NCBI GenBank assembly: GCA_030295235.1
Contig: AP026162.1
Span: 2,170,001 to 2,234,000, forward strand
From: Fistulifera solaris
Lineage: Eukaryota > Bacillariophyta > Bacillariophyceae > Naviculales > Stauroneidaceae
Reading direction: 5' to 3'
DNA length: 64,000 nt
Part shown: piece after piece, positions 49,756 to 62,378 of the stretch
Layout of the letters: every line of letters starts with the position of its first letter
Position numbering within the stretch: position 1 is the stretch's first letter
Translations under genes and position numbers: made by a program
Notes under the pieces: generated by a model
Databases searched by the model: none
What the model saw: only the letters and a program-made list of their open reading frames with translations
What the model was told of the DNA's origin: nothing

Positions 49756-50271
49756 TCTGAAGACCGTTTCACGAAAGGCGATGGCTGTAATACCTCCTTA
49801 TGACAGCATTATCTTATTAATTATCAATGTTATTAATCTTTCGTCAAAGACAGCACCAAAAAATACGTTGCAATTTCTTAAAGGAATGTCAACGACCATT
49901 TCGAGACTGAATACCAATTCGAGTCGGAGACGTCTGAACTTACACCTTATACAATAGTAATTATTAGCTTTTTTTGAAAAGAAACCGAAGTGTCTAATTT
50001 ATTCGAAATATTCGAACGACAAAATCAAAACAAAATCGATGGTACGATAATAATAGGGTGAACTGAAGTCTTGTTTATCCTCGGTCAAAGACAGTGCCAA
50101 TGAAGATGAAATTCATCTGCGAATCGGACTTTAGTTTTAGACACGACTACATATTAGTGTATAGTAGACCTAAACGCCCATCAGGCCAAAAACGTTGTTT
50201 CGTCGGGAACCGACCGACGAAATAAGCCATTCCAAGTCAAACTGCGAGACGTTTATAAAGAATGCTCCATC

Positions 50272-51896
50272 ATGACAGATCAACATGCGGAGAATACATC
50301 CCCGGTTGTTCTGTATTCACTGGATCAATTTCAAGTCTCCATATCCGATGAGGTGAAGGAGCATTTGACGCGTCCGCTGCAGAACTTGTATGCGACCCGC
50401 GAAGAGGCCGTCAAACATTTTCAACGAATGATGGATGCCATGAAACGACCTCCGATCCAATCGGTTTGTCGTGTGAATTTAATACAGTCTTCTCGAGAAC
50501 AAGTTATGGAAGGGATACGGGAAAGTCTGCAAAGTGGATCATATCACGCGGTGGTGATCCAGAGCAGATGAGAGTTCGTGTGCATCCACACCCACAGCTC
50601 CACGATACCATTCTTGTCGATGTCATCCCCAAAGACACCACCGCTACTCTTGACAAAACAATTGTACCCCCAAAGAGCACTGATACGACACTCTTCCCTC
50701 ATTGGCCGACGCGAGAACAAATGGGTTGGCCGATGTCACATAGAGCCATTTTGTGCGATCGATTCTGTGGAGAAGCCGTGCTGCGAGGATCGGATATCTT
50801 TGTCCGCGGGATATTGTTGGCCGATGTCGGAATTGTAGCAGGAGAAGTCGTGGCCGTGTATGCCCATCTCGGGGATGGCCGGAAAGTTGCGCGTGGGAGA
50901 AAGTTGGAGGAATATCGAGGCGAGTGTCTCTTCTTGGGATTGGGGACGGCCTGTTGTTCTCGTGTCGACATGTTTCGTTGGGAATCGGGACTGGGCGTTA
51001 CCATATCTCCTTTTCCGTGGGATCGGGCCGGACCGAGCATGCCACCCTTGTCGGGGATTTTACCGAATGCCATGATGCCGCAGAATTTGCCTTCTATAGT
51101 GGTCACGCATGCTCTGCAACCCGAACCAAATGACACAATTCTCGATATGTGTTCCGCACCCGGTGGAAAATCCTTGCACTTGGCGAGCTGGACGAATAAT
51201 CAAGCAACGATTGTGGCCTGCGACAGGAGCCGTCGTAAAATGATAGCGGCTGGCGAAACCTTTCGACATGCCGGTGCAACGTGTATCACTCCCTTGGCGC
51301 TCGACACAACATCGTGCGTCCTCCAACTATCGCAAGATGCTGAAAGAAAAACCGTCCAGCAGGTAAGTTAAAAGTAAGAGTTGTTGTAGAGATGGTATTA
51401 TTGTCATCTCTGACTTTTTTAATCCGTTCAGATCCTTTCTTCCGCGAAGCCATCGACAAAAGACTCTCTTCTGGATGTGAAAGGATTCTACCCCGAATCG
51501 TTTGATCGAATACTGTTGGATCCCCCGTGTAGTGCACTGGGGTTGCGACCCAAACTAGAGGTTCCCCTGCAAACGATTCAGGACCTGGAGTCTTACGCAA
51601 AGTATCAGCGGCGATTCATCCAACAAGCTGTAGCTCTATTAAAACCGGGAGGAATTATGACGTACAGTACATGCACGTTCCACACCATGGAAAATGAGGA
51701 AATGGTTGCTTACATCTTAAGCAAGTACACGCAGATGGAACTGATCCCAATTGATCTCGATATCGGACTCCCGGGTCTTCCTAGTTTGGGTTTGAACGAA
51801 GTCCAGCGACATAGTGTGAGACGCTTTGATCCATCGGACGCACAAGATACCATTGGTTTCTTTGTTGCAAAATTTCAGAAAAGAAGAGACTCATAA
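50272..51896 (+). CDS. NSUN6-like RNA cytosine-5 methyltransferase with PUA domain; frame break inside
   Basis: NSUN6 methylates C72 at the 3' end of certain tRNAs and some mRNA sites. A PUA-like domain sits before the catalytic fold (CGEAVLRGSDIFVRGILLADVGIVAGEVVAVYAHLGDGRKVARG). The methyltransferase part shows DTILDMCSAPGGKSLHLASW (motif I), ATIVACDRSRRKM, FDRILLDPPCSALGLRPK (motif IV with the PPC cysteine) and GGIMTYSTCTFHTMENEEMVAYIL (motif VI with the TC catalytic cysteine). Intron 51363-51431 (GTAAGT donor, phase 0). The frame breaks between about 50555 and 50575, where one more base joins ...SYHAVVI to EQMRVRVHPH; restored length about 518 residues. The PUA placement and size fit NSUN6 better than other NSUN proteins. 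It converges on SF1. Confidence 0.87.
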
Positions 51897-51936
51897 CAAA
51901 GATTTATTTTAACAGAATATAGGCAAGTTACACGCC

Positions 51937-53712
51937 TCACTTTTCCCACCAATTAAATCCACTACTAGCTTGGCCTTGGCCTCCATAACCATAGTAAGCA
52001 GAAGGATCCCAGCTGCTAGTCTCTTCTCCGGGTCGAACTTGTTGTGCCTGCTGTTGATGCCCGTGTTGATATGGAGCCTGCGCAACACCGTAAGTGGGTT
52101 GTGCCGCTGGTTGTGCACCGTAATAACTTTGATTCACGGTGGGAACAGGAGGCGGTGGAAGCGTAACTTGCTGCGGTGGCGGCGGCAGGTGCCCTGCAGG
52201 AGCCATGGGTGGCGGCGGTGGCGGAGGGAGCTGTTCGAATGGTGGAGGAGGTAGACTAGCGGCAGCATTTCCACCAGCCGTCACTGGGTTGGTTGTCGCA
52301 TGTGGCAAGGAAGGAGGCTGTGTAGCCGGCTCGTCCGCTTTCTTTCCATCAAGTTCCGCCATGAAAGACAAATATTCTGAGTCAATTTGCTGCTGTTCTT
52401 GTGGATTGGATGGATCAACGATCGATGGCTTTCGAGTACAGTCCCTCGTTGGATGGCTTGTGTCACCGCAGATGGCACACTTCACTAAAGGCCGATTGTT
52501 GTTCATAGCGAACCGCTTCGGGCATTCAAAAGACCGATGTCCTTTCTCTCCACAAATGTCACAGAATTCATCCTCTTTCAGGGTTCCGTTGAGTAGAGCC
52601 AGTTCGCGAAGCTGTTGCTGTTTGTGAACATTCTTCTCGTCATCAATGACGACCAGCATTTGCTCGATCATATCCGTTGCAGCATCGACAGCACGCTGGT
52701 CATCGCCAGTAATCACAACATGGAGCGGTTCGTTGTCCCCTCCATCACCTTTCCATCTCGACGTCCTCGCGCTCCCTCCTTAACGGACCCTTTTCCACGA
52801 ATGGCAATTTTGCAGCCCGTTTTCGCTTCCAACTCCTTCTGTGTCTTACCGCGGGGCCCGATAATGAGACCAATAAAGTTATAGTTCGGGTGTTTCTCGA
52901 TGGGAATAGGAACTTTATTTACACGCTTGCGCACCAATAGATGGCTCATCGTTTTTCTGGCTTGAACGTTAGGATTCAAATTCATGATCCGTTCTAGGAT
53001 ATCTTGGCGTTCCGCACTATAACGTTCTCTCCACCTTACCGCGCGAGTATTTTTACGCATACCATCAGGCCCGTAGACTGTAATGAGAAAGAAAACAAGA
53101 ACAAACCGTTGAGACGATTGTATAGTCATCAGTGAAAAAGAGCGTTTTCAATGAATACTTACTTGGCGGAGGCGACGGCGAGCGCTCCCGATGACCCCGC
53201 GGTAAGGCGTCCACGCGGGCCGCTTCTCGCTCCAAACTCTCTAATTTATCATTAATATCGCGCAATTGGGCCTGGAGATGCCGCATCTGCTCTTGCTTTT
53301 CGGGGGGCAAATTCAAGGGCATGTTGACGCCGGGCAGGACAAGTTGAGGAACAACCGGAGCGACAGGAGGGGGCGGAAGTACATTTATTCCGTTATTATT
53401 GTCTCCCCAACGCGATCTTCGTTTCGAAGGATCATCATCATTGCTGTTGTTGGCGGATCCCCAACGCGATTTGCGTTTGCGGGGTACTTCCGATCCTTCG
53501 GATTGCTGCTGATGCTTCAAATACTCCTTTCTAGCTTCCTTCCAACCACGCCAATTCAAAACTTCTTTCCATAGACCAGGATACTCGCCATACTTTTCTT
53601 TCAGTTCCTTTGCCGCGGACGATTGACCCTCATTGTACCACGTCTTCATGGCGACGTGTTCACGTCGAACCGTGTCGACAAATTCGGCTGCGGATTCGCT
53701 GTCTTGACCCAT
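51937..53712 (-). CDS. SF1: SF1/branch-point binding protein; frame break inside
   Basis: SF1/BBP recognises the intron branch point at the start of spliceosome assembly. The N-terminal half has RKRKSRWG and KRRSRWGDNN, repeats resembling the U2AF-interacting ULM motif (RxW), then a helix-hairpin with SPSPPP. Intron 53078-53162 (GTAAGT donor, phase 1) leads to IYGPDGMRKNTRAVRWRERY, the classic SF1 segment, the KH-QUA2 domain (NYNFIGLIIGPRGKTQKELEAKTGCKIAIRGKGSVKEG) and two CCHC zinc knuckles (CDICGEKGHRSFEC; CAICGDTSHPTRDC). The C-terminus is Pro/Gly/Gln-rich. The frame breaks at 52737-52740 (GGGG in sense); one more G gives EGDNEPLHVVITGDD. Restored length about 563 residues. Confidence 0.93.
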
Positions 53713-54098
53713 TCTAGGATATTCCGCCTCTTAGATATTGTGAACAGCTGTAACCTTAAATTACAAAGTATCAAGACTGGCTGTAACACTCTATTGTTTT
53801 GTTACGAATTCGACTTGATTGTTGCAACCTTTGCATGTTGCGTTGCGGCGAACAGAGGTCCGCATCGTTAACGAAGCGCAAACAACGCGGTGGAACTGAT
53901 GGCCGACGGTAGATGGATAGACGTTGATCGTAGATGCAGCGCAGCACGTACAGTGTACAGTACTGTAGCGGAGTCACGACCTCGGGTGAGTGTGAAGCCG
54001 AATGTACTACTCCGTAATTCGATCAAAGCTCTAGAAAGCAAGCATGATATCTATACTAATATAATCGAATGAAAATGAGTTAGCTCAACAAGCGTAAG
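53713..54098. other. Intergenic region
   Basis: No gene seen between the SF1 start and the nucleoporin stop, both on the minus strand. It should carry the SF1 promoter and the nucleoporin 3' end. Confidence 0.5.
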
Positions 54099-57000
54099 CT
54101 AACGACGAGGCGCTCCGAAGGGGCTCGATGCTCCAAATGTCGCAGTGGGTTGGGGCGATCCAAACGAGCCAAAGCCTTGGCTAGGAGATGACTGGGCTAG
54201 ACTGCCAAAGCCTGAAGCTCCAAACGACGTAGATCCAGCTGCGGAGCCAAAAACAGAACCGGACGGGGTATTTGACGCAGTGACTGGCGCACTCCCGAAG
54301 ACACTACTCTGACCTAGCGGCGATGCCGATCCGAAACCACTTGATCCGAATGGTGTCGGAGTTGAAGCTACTCCACCAAACGCAGTAATTCCACCCAATC
54401 CACCGGTGCCCAGCGACGAGTGAGAGCCAAAGCCTCCAGGTGCGGGAGCAGGCGGTGACGTGAGCCCAAATATCGAAGGGTCAAGATTGTACTTCTTAGC
54501 CAGGTTTCGAAATAGAGCCTCTTCGTTTCCGTGATACTTCTCAAGAAGACGATCGGCTTCTTCCACCTTTGCAGGGTTGTGATTTCGATAAAACTCGATT
54601 AATAATTCGCGAGCGCTTTTGCCATTGAACATTGGTGCGCTTGTCGATTGTGCTTGGGTGATGCTAGCGGAACCAAAGGGAGTATTGCTTGGCGGGGCTG
54701 AAAAAGGAGATTGAGAGGCAGAAAATCCAGTGTTCCCACCGAACGGAAGTGGAGAGGTTGTTGACGAGCCAAAATTTGATGTCGATGTGCTTCCAAAGCC
54801 ACCGAACACAGGCTTGCTGTCTTGAATTGACGAGCCGGAGAGACCCGGTGAACCTAATGTGCTCGCGGATGATGCCATTTTTGAACCCCCAAAAGGTGAC
54901 TGTGATGTTGACGGCTTCTGCTGAAACGGCATTTGAGCATTTGATGTTTGTTCGGAAGGAAAAAGTGCATTACTCTTGTCAGCTGAAATTGAGACATCAC
55001 TTCGATTTTCAAGTGGATTGGCAACACCGTATCGCTTTGCTAGCTTGGCAAACATTTCGCTTTCTCTTCCCTGATTACCACAAATGTAAGGTAAACTGCT
55101 GTACATAGGTCACAAAATAGATTTAACAACATACCTTGTATTTCAATAGAACAGTAGACACCTCACTCAGTTTCGAAGCGTTATGTTCTGTATAAAACTC
55201 GGTCAGTAATTTGTGGAAGTCGACTTGGTCTGCGGATCCAGATGGCTGAATTTCAAAGAGGGATGATTTCGTTCCCGATTTTTTTGGTGTCTGTGAACAG
55301 CATAGTACCTAGACCATGCATACTTTTGAGCCCAAAAGTGTTTTCTTCCGACGTTTCTGCAGGAGCATCTTTTGGGTGAGAGAATGAAAGAGGAGGATCG
55401 GAATCATCCTTTAGCGTAAATGTGGACTTGAATGATTCATTCGGAAAATCTATGATTTTCGATGGTTTCAAGCCATCTTTCTTCGACGGTGACTCGGACA
55501 ATTTACTCCGTGGGGACTTGGACGCAAGGTCTCGAATGGGTATCTTTGATGACAACGACTCATTTCTCGCTTCTATAGACCCTGTATTATTCGAAACCGC
55601 GAAGGCATCTCTTACTCGCTCCGGCGTAGTTCCGAAATCAGAAAGCGCTCCACGAGCCGCACTGTCAATTGCAAAGCTCTTCAACTGAGAAGGTGCGGAA
55701 TACGTGAGAGCTTGCATTTTGGCCTGGTCGACTGTGGATGGCTCGTCCCATCCTGCTCGGGGATGGAGACTGATCGGTGGGGAAAATAGCTGGAGCTGTT
55801 TCTTGTTGTGCTTTCCTGTACTCGAAAGAAGTGGTTTGCGCTCGTCGAGACTTTTTCTTCTTCACTATTTGCGATTCGAGCGACAGCTCAAGTTTGGTTT
55901 TTCGTGGCATCTCAGAAAAGGTACTCAAATGATTTTCAACATTCTTCCAGTTCACTTCGTTTTTGTAATTTCCTTTTCCCGCTTGTATACTGCGATCCTT
56001 GGTCGTTCGATGTGACGGCAATCTATTTTTAATATCTTGCCCACAGTCAACTGCATTACGAATTCGGCGCTCAACACGAGTAGCATCTTCTTCAACTGCT
56101 TGTAACTTTTTTCTTGTTTCGTTTATAGTAACTAGTAAACGCATGTCACCATCAACTTCCTGTAATTCGTGCAAAAGCTTTGCTCTTGATTTCAATGCTA
56201 TAATGGAACGATGTAGTGTCATTGCGGCAGATGATATCTCTCGTCGCCGAGACTCAGATTCTACATCCAGTGGCTGAACTTTCAAAAGACTTGCCGAATC
56301 AATTTCTGATGCGAGGAAAGAAGTGAGATATTTCTCACACTCATTCACCCGCATCGAGGCGGTGGCCTTGTGACTTAGCATTTTGACCCCTCTTTGCTTT
56401 TGGTGCAAAAGAGAAGATTGAATATTCGAGAATGATACGAGCAATTCGTGATTGTTTTTCGCCACCGTAGAAATTGCGGCCTTGAGTTCGGAGTCATCAT
56501 TTTTCGATCTCATTTGCGATAGAACTTCCAGTCGCTCTTCCATTCTTTTAACAGTAACGGCATACTGAGCGGCGACCTCGCTCACACTATCTTGTATACT
56601 CAAGGGCACTCGCCCTATACCTCGCTGGGCCTGTGGAAAAGATGCCAGTGTATTTGTTTCGGTGGTTGCTGATAAGTGAGTGGAGGTCATGCTGGACATT
56701 GGCGGTATGGCCGAGGAAGACGAAGTTGCAGCCGTTTTCGTTCCTTCACCAGAAGCAGAGAAAGGTGTTGGCGCCTTGCTAAACATCGGCGGAAAAGCCG
56801 AGGAAGAAGTAGCCTTCTTAGATTCAGAGGAACCGAAAGCACTCGTGCCAGCAGCAGAAAAGGGAGTCGGAGCCTTACTCGACATTGGCGGGAAGGCCGA
56901 GGAAGACGAAGTTGAAGCCGTCTTCGTTCCATCGCCAGAAGCAGAGAAAGGTGTTGGCGCCTTGCTAGACATCGGCGGAAAAGCCGAGGAAGAAGTAACA

Positions 57001-60000
57001 CTTTTAGATTCAGCGGAACCGAAAGCACTCGTGCCAGCAGCAGAAAAGGGAGTTGGAGCCTTACTCGACATTGGCGGAAAGGCCGAGGAAGACGAAGTTG
57101 AAGCCGTCTTCGTTCCATCGCCAGAAGCAGAGAAGGTGTTGGCGCCTTGCTAGACATCGGCGGAAAAGAAGAAGAAGAAGAAGTAGCACTTTTAGATTCC
57201 GAAGAACCGAAAACACTTGTGCCAGCAGAAAGGGAGTAGGGGCCTTGCTCGACATTGGCGGGAAGGCCGAGGAAGACGAAGTTGAAATCGTTTTCGTTCC
57301 ATCACCAGAAGCAGAGAAAGGTGTTGGCGCCTTGCTAGACATCGGCGGAAAAGCCGAGGAAGAAGTAACACTTTTAGATTCCGAAGAACCGATAGCACTC
57401 GTGCCAGGAGCAGAAAAGGGAGTAGGGGCCTTGCTCGACATTGGCGGGAAGGCCGAGGAAGGCGAAGTTGCAGCCGTTTTCGTTCCATCACCAGAAGCAG
57501 AGAAAGGTGTTGGCGCCTTGCTAGAAATCGGCGGAAAAGCCGAGGAAGAAGTAGCCTTCTTAGATTCAGAGGAACCGATAGCACTCGTGCCAGCAGCAGA
57601 AAAGGGAGTAGGGGCCTTATTCGACATTGGCGGAAAGGCCGAGGAAGAAGAAGTTAAAGCCGTTTTCGTTCCTTCATTAGAAGCAGCAAAGGAGTTGGCG
57701 CCTTGCTAGACATCGGCGGAAAAGCCGAGGAAGAAGTAACACTTTTAGATTCCGAAGAACCAAAAACACTTGTGCCAGAAGAAGCAGAAAAGGGAGTTGG
57801 GGTCTTGTACGACATTGGCGGGAAGGCCGAGGAAGACGAAGTTGAAGCCGTCTTCGTTCTTTCATTAGAAGCAGCGAAAGGATTTGGCGCCTCGCTAGAC
57901 ATCGGTGGAAATGCGGAGGAGAGTGATGTTGTTTTTGTTTCTTCGCTGACAGATTGAAGAGCGTGACTCGAGGAAGCGTCAGACGATCCACTCGGTTTAA
58001 AACTGAAGCCCGATGAAACACCAGCCAGCAGGGCGGGGGCAGGCGATGATGAGGCACCGCCGCTTGAAAAAGAGAACCCGCACGAACTAATCGCACCTCC
58101 ACCAAACGAAAAGCCGTTAGCACCAATAGTTGAACCAGAGCTTTCTTGAGTCCCACTACCAGTACCCATTGAAGTCGTGGCAGCATCATTTTCAGTGCCA
58201 GGACGCACAGCCTCGCAAGCTTTGCATTTTCCTGTCTCTCCAGGATTCGACACCATACAAACGCTACATTTCCAGCTACCTTCCTCAGCCTTGAATAAAT
58301 TTCCCCAGCCGGTACCGGTGGCGACCGACTCACTGGTGACAACGCCGTCAACCTCATTCTCTTCTTCTTCGCTGTCCTCGATATCGCTTTCGTCACCTCC
58401 AAACAGCCAGTCAAGGTACCAGCTGACAAAGGCATTCTCGGTAATTATGCCGCTAGAGTCCTTCAACTTTCGTATCGTCTTTCTGTGTTCTTCTTCACAA
58501 TAAGTTGTGCCAAACGATTCAATCAACTTAGGGAAATCCATTTCCGTGATGCTTCGAACACCGTCGCGCATGCTGCTAAGCTCTCGAAACTTTGCCTGAG
58601 CACGTTCGCGTTCTTCTCGCTGGTCAGACTCTTCAGACCCGCCAGAACTTCCGCCGTCGTCATCTCCACTAAGAAGCTGAAGGTACCAATCGATAAAAGC
58701 CTGACGTTCTAAATGACCCTTATCATCCTTGTCGACAAGCTTTGTCTGTTTCTCTAACTCATCTCCGTAGAATCCTTCTCCAAGAAGTTCAATCAAGTCT
58801 TCCATCTTGTCTAAAGGTAAAATTCCTTTCTTGTCGCTATCAATCGTGTCAAAGGCCTCGGCAGCTTTCTTGACTTCCGGTGTGCTCGCAATTTCGTCTC
58901 CATGCGTTTCCGCACTTTTTAAATTAGAGAGCACATCACCGATTGTGAACTTAGAAACCTGTGCCGACGGATCAGAGGATATTTCAACATCATTACTTGC
59001 GATCGAAATGTTAGTAGATCCACTCGGTTTAAAACTGAAGCCCGATGAAACACCAGCCAGCAGGGCGGGGGCAGGCGATGATGAGGCACCGCCGCTTGAA
59101 AAAGAGAACCCGCACGAACTAATCGCACCTCCACCAAACGAAAAGCCGTTAGCACCAATAGATGAACCAGAGCTTTCTTGAGTCCCACTACCAGTACCCA
59201 TTGAAGTCGTGGCAGCATCATTTTCAGTGCCAGGACGCACAGCCTCGCAAGCTTTGCATTTTCCTGTCTCTCCAGGATTCGACACCATACAAACGCTACA
59301 TTTCCAGCTACCTTCCTCAGCCTTGAATAAATTTCCCCAGCCGGTACCGGTGGCGACCGACTCACTGGTGACAACGCCGTCAACCTCATTCTCTTCTTCT
59401 TCGCTGTCCTCGATATCGCTTTCGTCACCTCCAAACAGCCAGTCAAGGTACCAGCTGACAAAGGCATTCTCGGTAATTATGCCGCTAGAGTCCTTCAACT
59501 TTCGTATCGTCTTTCTGTGTTCTTCTTCACAATAAGTTGTGCCAAACGATTCAATCAACTTAGGGAAATCCATTTCCGTGATGCTTCGAACACCGTCGCG
59601 CATGCTGCTAAGCTCTCGAAACTTTGCCTGAGCACGTTCGCGTTCTTCTCGCTGGTCAGACTCTTCAGACCCGCCAGAACTTCCGCCGTCGTCATCTCCA
59701 CTAAGGAGCTGAAGGTACCAGTCGATAAAAGCCTGACGTTCTAAATGACCCTTATCATCCTTGTCGACAAGCTTTGTCTGTTTCTCTAACTCATCTCCGT
59801 AGAATCCTTCTCCAAGAAGTTCAATCAAGTCTTCCATCTTGTCTAAAGGTAAAATTCCTTTCTTGTCGCTATCAATCGTGTCAAAGGCCTCGGCAGCTTT
59901 CTTGACTTCCGGTGTGCTCGCACTTTCGTCTTTATCCGATTTTAAATCTTGTCCAAGTTTCACATCGTCCGCTGCCGGCTCTACGGGTAGAACTGGAGAA

Positions 60001-61957
60001 GGTGCCTTCTCTAACGTTGAGCTAAGTTCAGGTTTCTCTTCTTGTTTGGTTTCCTCCGTAGTGCTGTCAAATAGTGGCTTTGCTATGCTGGCTAAGCCAA
60101 AAGCAGAGCTTGCAGGCTTTTTGAAAGTGTTGAATGGATCGGCGGATTGCGCGAAACCAGCCGGCGAGCTAGCTAAAGCTTCAAAACTGAACGGCTTACT
60201 CGAAAGCACGCTAGAACCAAATACATTTTTCGCGGCGCCTGAACCAAACGACAGACTGGCGGTCCCTGACCCAAAAGTTACTTCCGATCCTGACCCGAAC
60301 GGTGCCGACTGAGGTCCCAAAAGAGATGACGTCTGACCGAATACTGGTTGCGTTGAGGAAGGGGCATTTGCACCGAACGCCGACGCGGTGCCAAACGATA
60401 ACGACGATGTTGGCGCAGTTGTGACGCTGCTTGTCTGACTAGACGTGGATGCGCCAAATACAGACTGCTGTCCTTCTGATGCTTCCAACGATGACTTTGG
60501 AGGAGTCGAAGCAAGGGAGAGACCACCGAATCCAAAGGAAGCCTTCGTTTCCTGGCCAAATAGATTCGACTTGACTTCCGTAACCGGCGGTGATGCGTCT
60601 TCCGTGACTAATTCTGGCGCAGCTTCCGATCGCATGCTTTTGGGGAGAGGTACTGCATGGAGGTGATTGACACCCGACGCTAAAGGAAGCTGGAAAAAGG
60701 ATTCATTGGCCCCATGCACCAACTGGAAGCAAGATAGAGACCCGTCGGTCGAAAGGAGCAGCACCAACGGTAGGCATACCCCTTCTTGTATTATATTTGC
60801 CACGGCCAAGCCGGTAGGATAGGTATATTCGTAATCGTCGTCAGTCGGTGTTAAAGCATTGTCTCCCTCCGGAAGCTCCACTTCCACCCACGACGAGGGG
60901 TCTTCGCCCGCTAAAACGTGTACATCACTTCCCACGTTACTTGCCACCAGCATAATATTGCATTGGGAGTTGTTGGCGACAGTAGTGGTAAAAAAGACGT
61001 GGCGACCATCTTTGGCAGGAGCAAAGAAAGGAACAACATCGCCCATATCCTGCGGCGGTTTCTCGTCTGACGGAAAACTGGATATGTAAAAACAAACGTG
61101 ATGCTGAGCGGCATCCTCTGGATTGTCTTCGTCCTCTCGACATCCTCCTCCGGAGGAAGGACGCGACAGTAACCACAACCCAACGATCTACCATCTGCTA
61201 CCCACTCAATGTGAGTACACGACCACGAAGGACCATCATCTGCTTCACCAGGAAACGGAAGAACGCCCACTGGAGACAAACGGGACGTCGTGATATTGTA
61301 ATTGAAAACGTGGATGCCATTACCGTCGATCGTTCCCACCGCAATCGTGCATTCATCACTGTCACAGGAAGGGGACCAGGCCGCACAGGCCAGATTGAGA
61401 TGAGCGAGCTGTCTTTGTACACTTTCCACCGGTGTACCGCAATCATCCGCGTGATAGATCGTCAGTCCTTGTTGACCGTCGTCTACCAAAGCCAGTGCGT
61501 AGCCGTGAGGACTGAACTGCAACGATCGTGCCGGTCCAGCCGCACCAGCGGCGTTGTCTCTCGATTTCGATACGCTTTGATTCAAATCTGTTTCGGTATG
61601 TGAATGAGCTCCTTCTACTTTCCACCGTAATTGAAATGACACGTGGGTAACATCAAAACAGCACAACGATCCGTCCGCTAAGCAAACCGCCACGAGGCGA
61701 CCATCGGGTGAAGCTGCTACATTGACTGCCGGAATACCCAATGACGTAGAGAAAAGGACACTGGCTCCGGTCTCCGACGACAAAGTCAGTGTCTCGAGAG
61801 TATCGTTACAGACGCGAAAGGCGTACCCTACGCAATTGGCGGGTACGGCGAGGAGTTTGATTCCAGATTTGGTGGGTCGGGAGGATGGCGTAAGCGCGGT
61901 GGCTCCGGGCAGTGGCGATGCCACCTTTGCAAATTTCAGAAAGTCTTTTAGAGACAT
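54099..61957 (-). CDS. Giant Nup214/Nup159-like FG nucleoporin; six frame breaks
   Basis: Nup214/Nup159 is the cytoplasmic-face nucleoporin that recruits the mRNA export helicase Dbp5. The N-terminal ~430 residues form a seven-bladed-propeller-like region (VNVAASPDGRLVAVCLADGSLCCFD, RSLQFSPHGYALALVDD, WVADGRSLGCGYC). Next comes an FG-rich part (VFGASTSSQ, SLSFGTASAFGAN) and two copies of a module with degenerate EF-hands (AFDTIDSDKKGILPLDKM; KLVDKDDKGHLERQAFIDWYL) and a RanBP2-type zinc finger (GSWKCSVCMVSNPGETGKCKACEAVRP). Then follow ~10 SKAPTPFSA-type repeats, a coiled coil and a C-terminal FG region with NEEALFRNLAKKYNLDPS. One intron, 55071-55134. The frame breaks near 61160, 57689, 57230, 57133 (one base short) and at T5 55852-55856 and T7 55279-55285 (one base long in sense A runs). 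Restored length about 2598 residues. Confidence 0.82.
56690..57930 (-). repeat. Array of ~28-residue SKAPTPFSA repeats in the nucleoporin
   Basis: In-frame DNA repeat of two alternating unit types: one ends with a GDGTKTASTSS-like stretch and the other with GTSAFGSSESKSVTSS; both share SSAFPPMSSKAPTPFSA. About ten to eleven units are seen. Comparison between units shows which A/T runs are one base short. Confidence 0.88.
57985..58898 (-). repeat. Nucleoporin EF-hand/zinc-finger module duplication, downstream copy
   Basis: Matches 59017-59930 at a constant offset of 1032 bases (344 codons), with only a few differences by eye: T/A near 58131 and two synonymous changes near 58675-58690, plus one at the far edge. 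Confidence 0.95.
59017..59930 (-). repeat. Nucleoporin EF-hand/zinc-finger module duplication, upstream copy
   Basis: Partner of 57985-58898, 5' in the sense of transcription. The two copies are separated by about 118 bases of unique coding sequence (58899-59016). Confidence 0.95.
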
Positions 61958-62378
61958 GTTGCGGAAAATGAATTATAAAGGAGTTCAAATGCAACGACCT
62001 GGATTTAATTATTGCTCTCCCTTCTTTTCTGGCTGCAAATGAATGCGACCACGTAAAAATGCTGCACAAACGGCACGACCGTGCATCCGTGATGATTTCT
62101 AACACGGTACGACGGGATCTATATCTTTTAAGTGTAGTCAGGGATCAAGTCAAACAGTGAAAAAGCATTTCATTGCGACATTGTCACGTTTTCCTATCAT
62201 TCTTTCCGAAACGAATGAAATCATAGTGTAGGCTCTAACGATCAGACTAAGGTACCCGTCGACCTACTAAACTTGTAACTTTATCGAAATAACTGCGAGA
62301 AACAAGTGTTTTCAATCCATCATCATCTCGATGAAGTTGTAGCTTATCAAAGAAACCAATCCGGATCAGCCGATCTTT
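61958..62378. other. Intergenic region
   Basis: No gene seen between the nucleoporin start and the ATP11 stop, both on the minus strand; it should carry the nucleoporin promoter. Confidence 0.5.

Larger units (their letters stand above)
49032..50271. other. 1.2 kb divergent intergenic region with repeat arms
   Basis: No gene seen between EngB (minus) and the NSUN6-like gene (plus). It contains two arms of the foldback repeat family (49471-49533 and 49690-49755). Confidence 0.5.

Noticed and set aside
57061-57627. Separate small genes within the SKAPTPFSA array
   Set aside because: They are frames of one continuous coding sequence interrupted by one-base run-length differences, shown by comparison with sister repeats.
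56676-57709. Long plus-strand open frames (up to 218 codons) over the nucleoporin repeats
   Set aside because: They are antisense shadows of a regular in-frame repeat with biased codons; the minus strand carries the recognisable protein.
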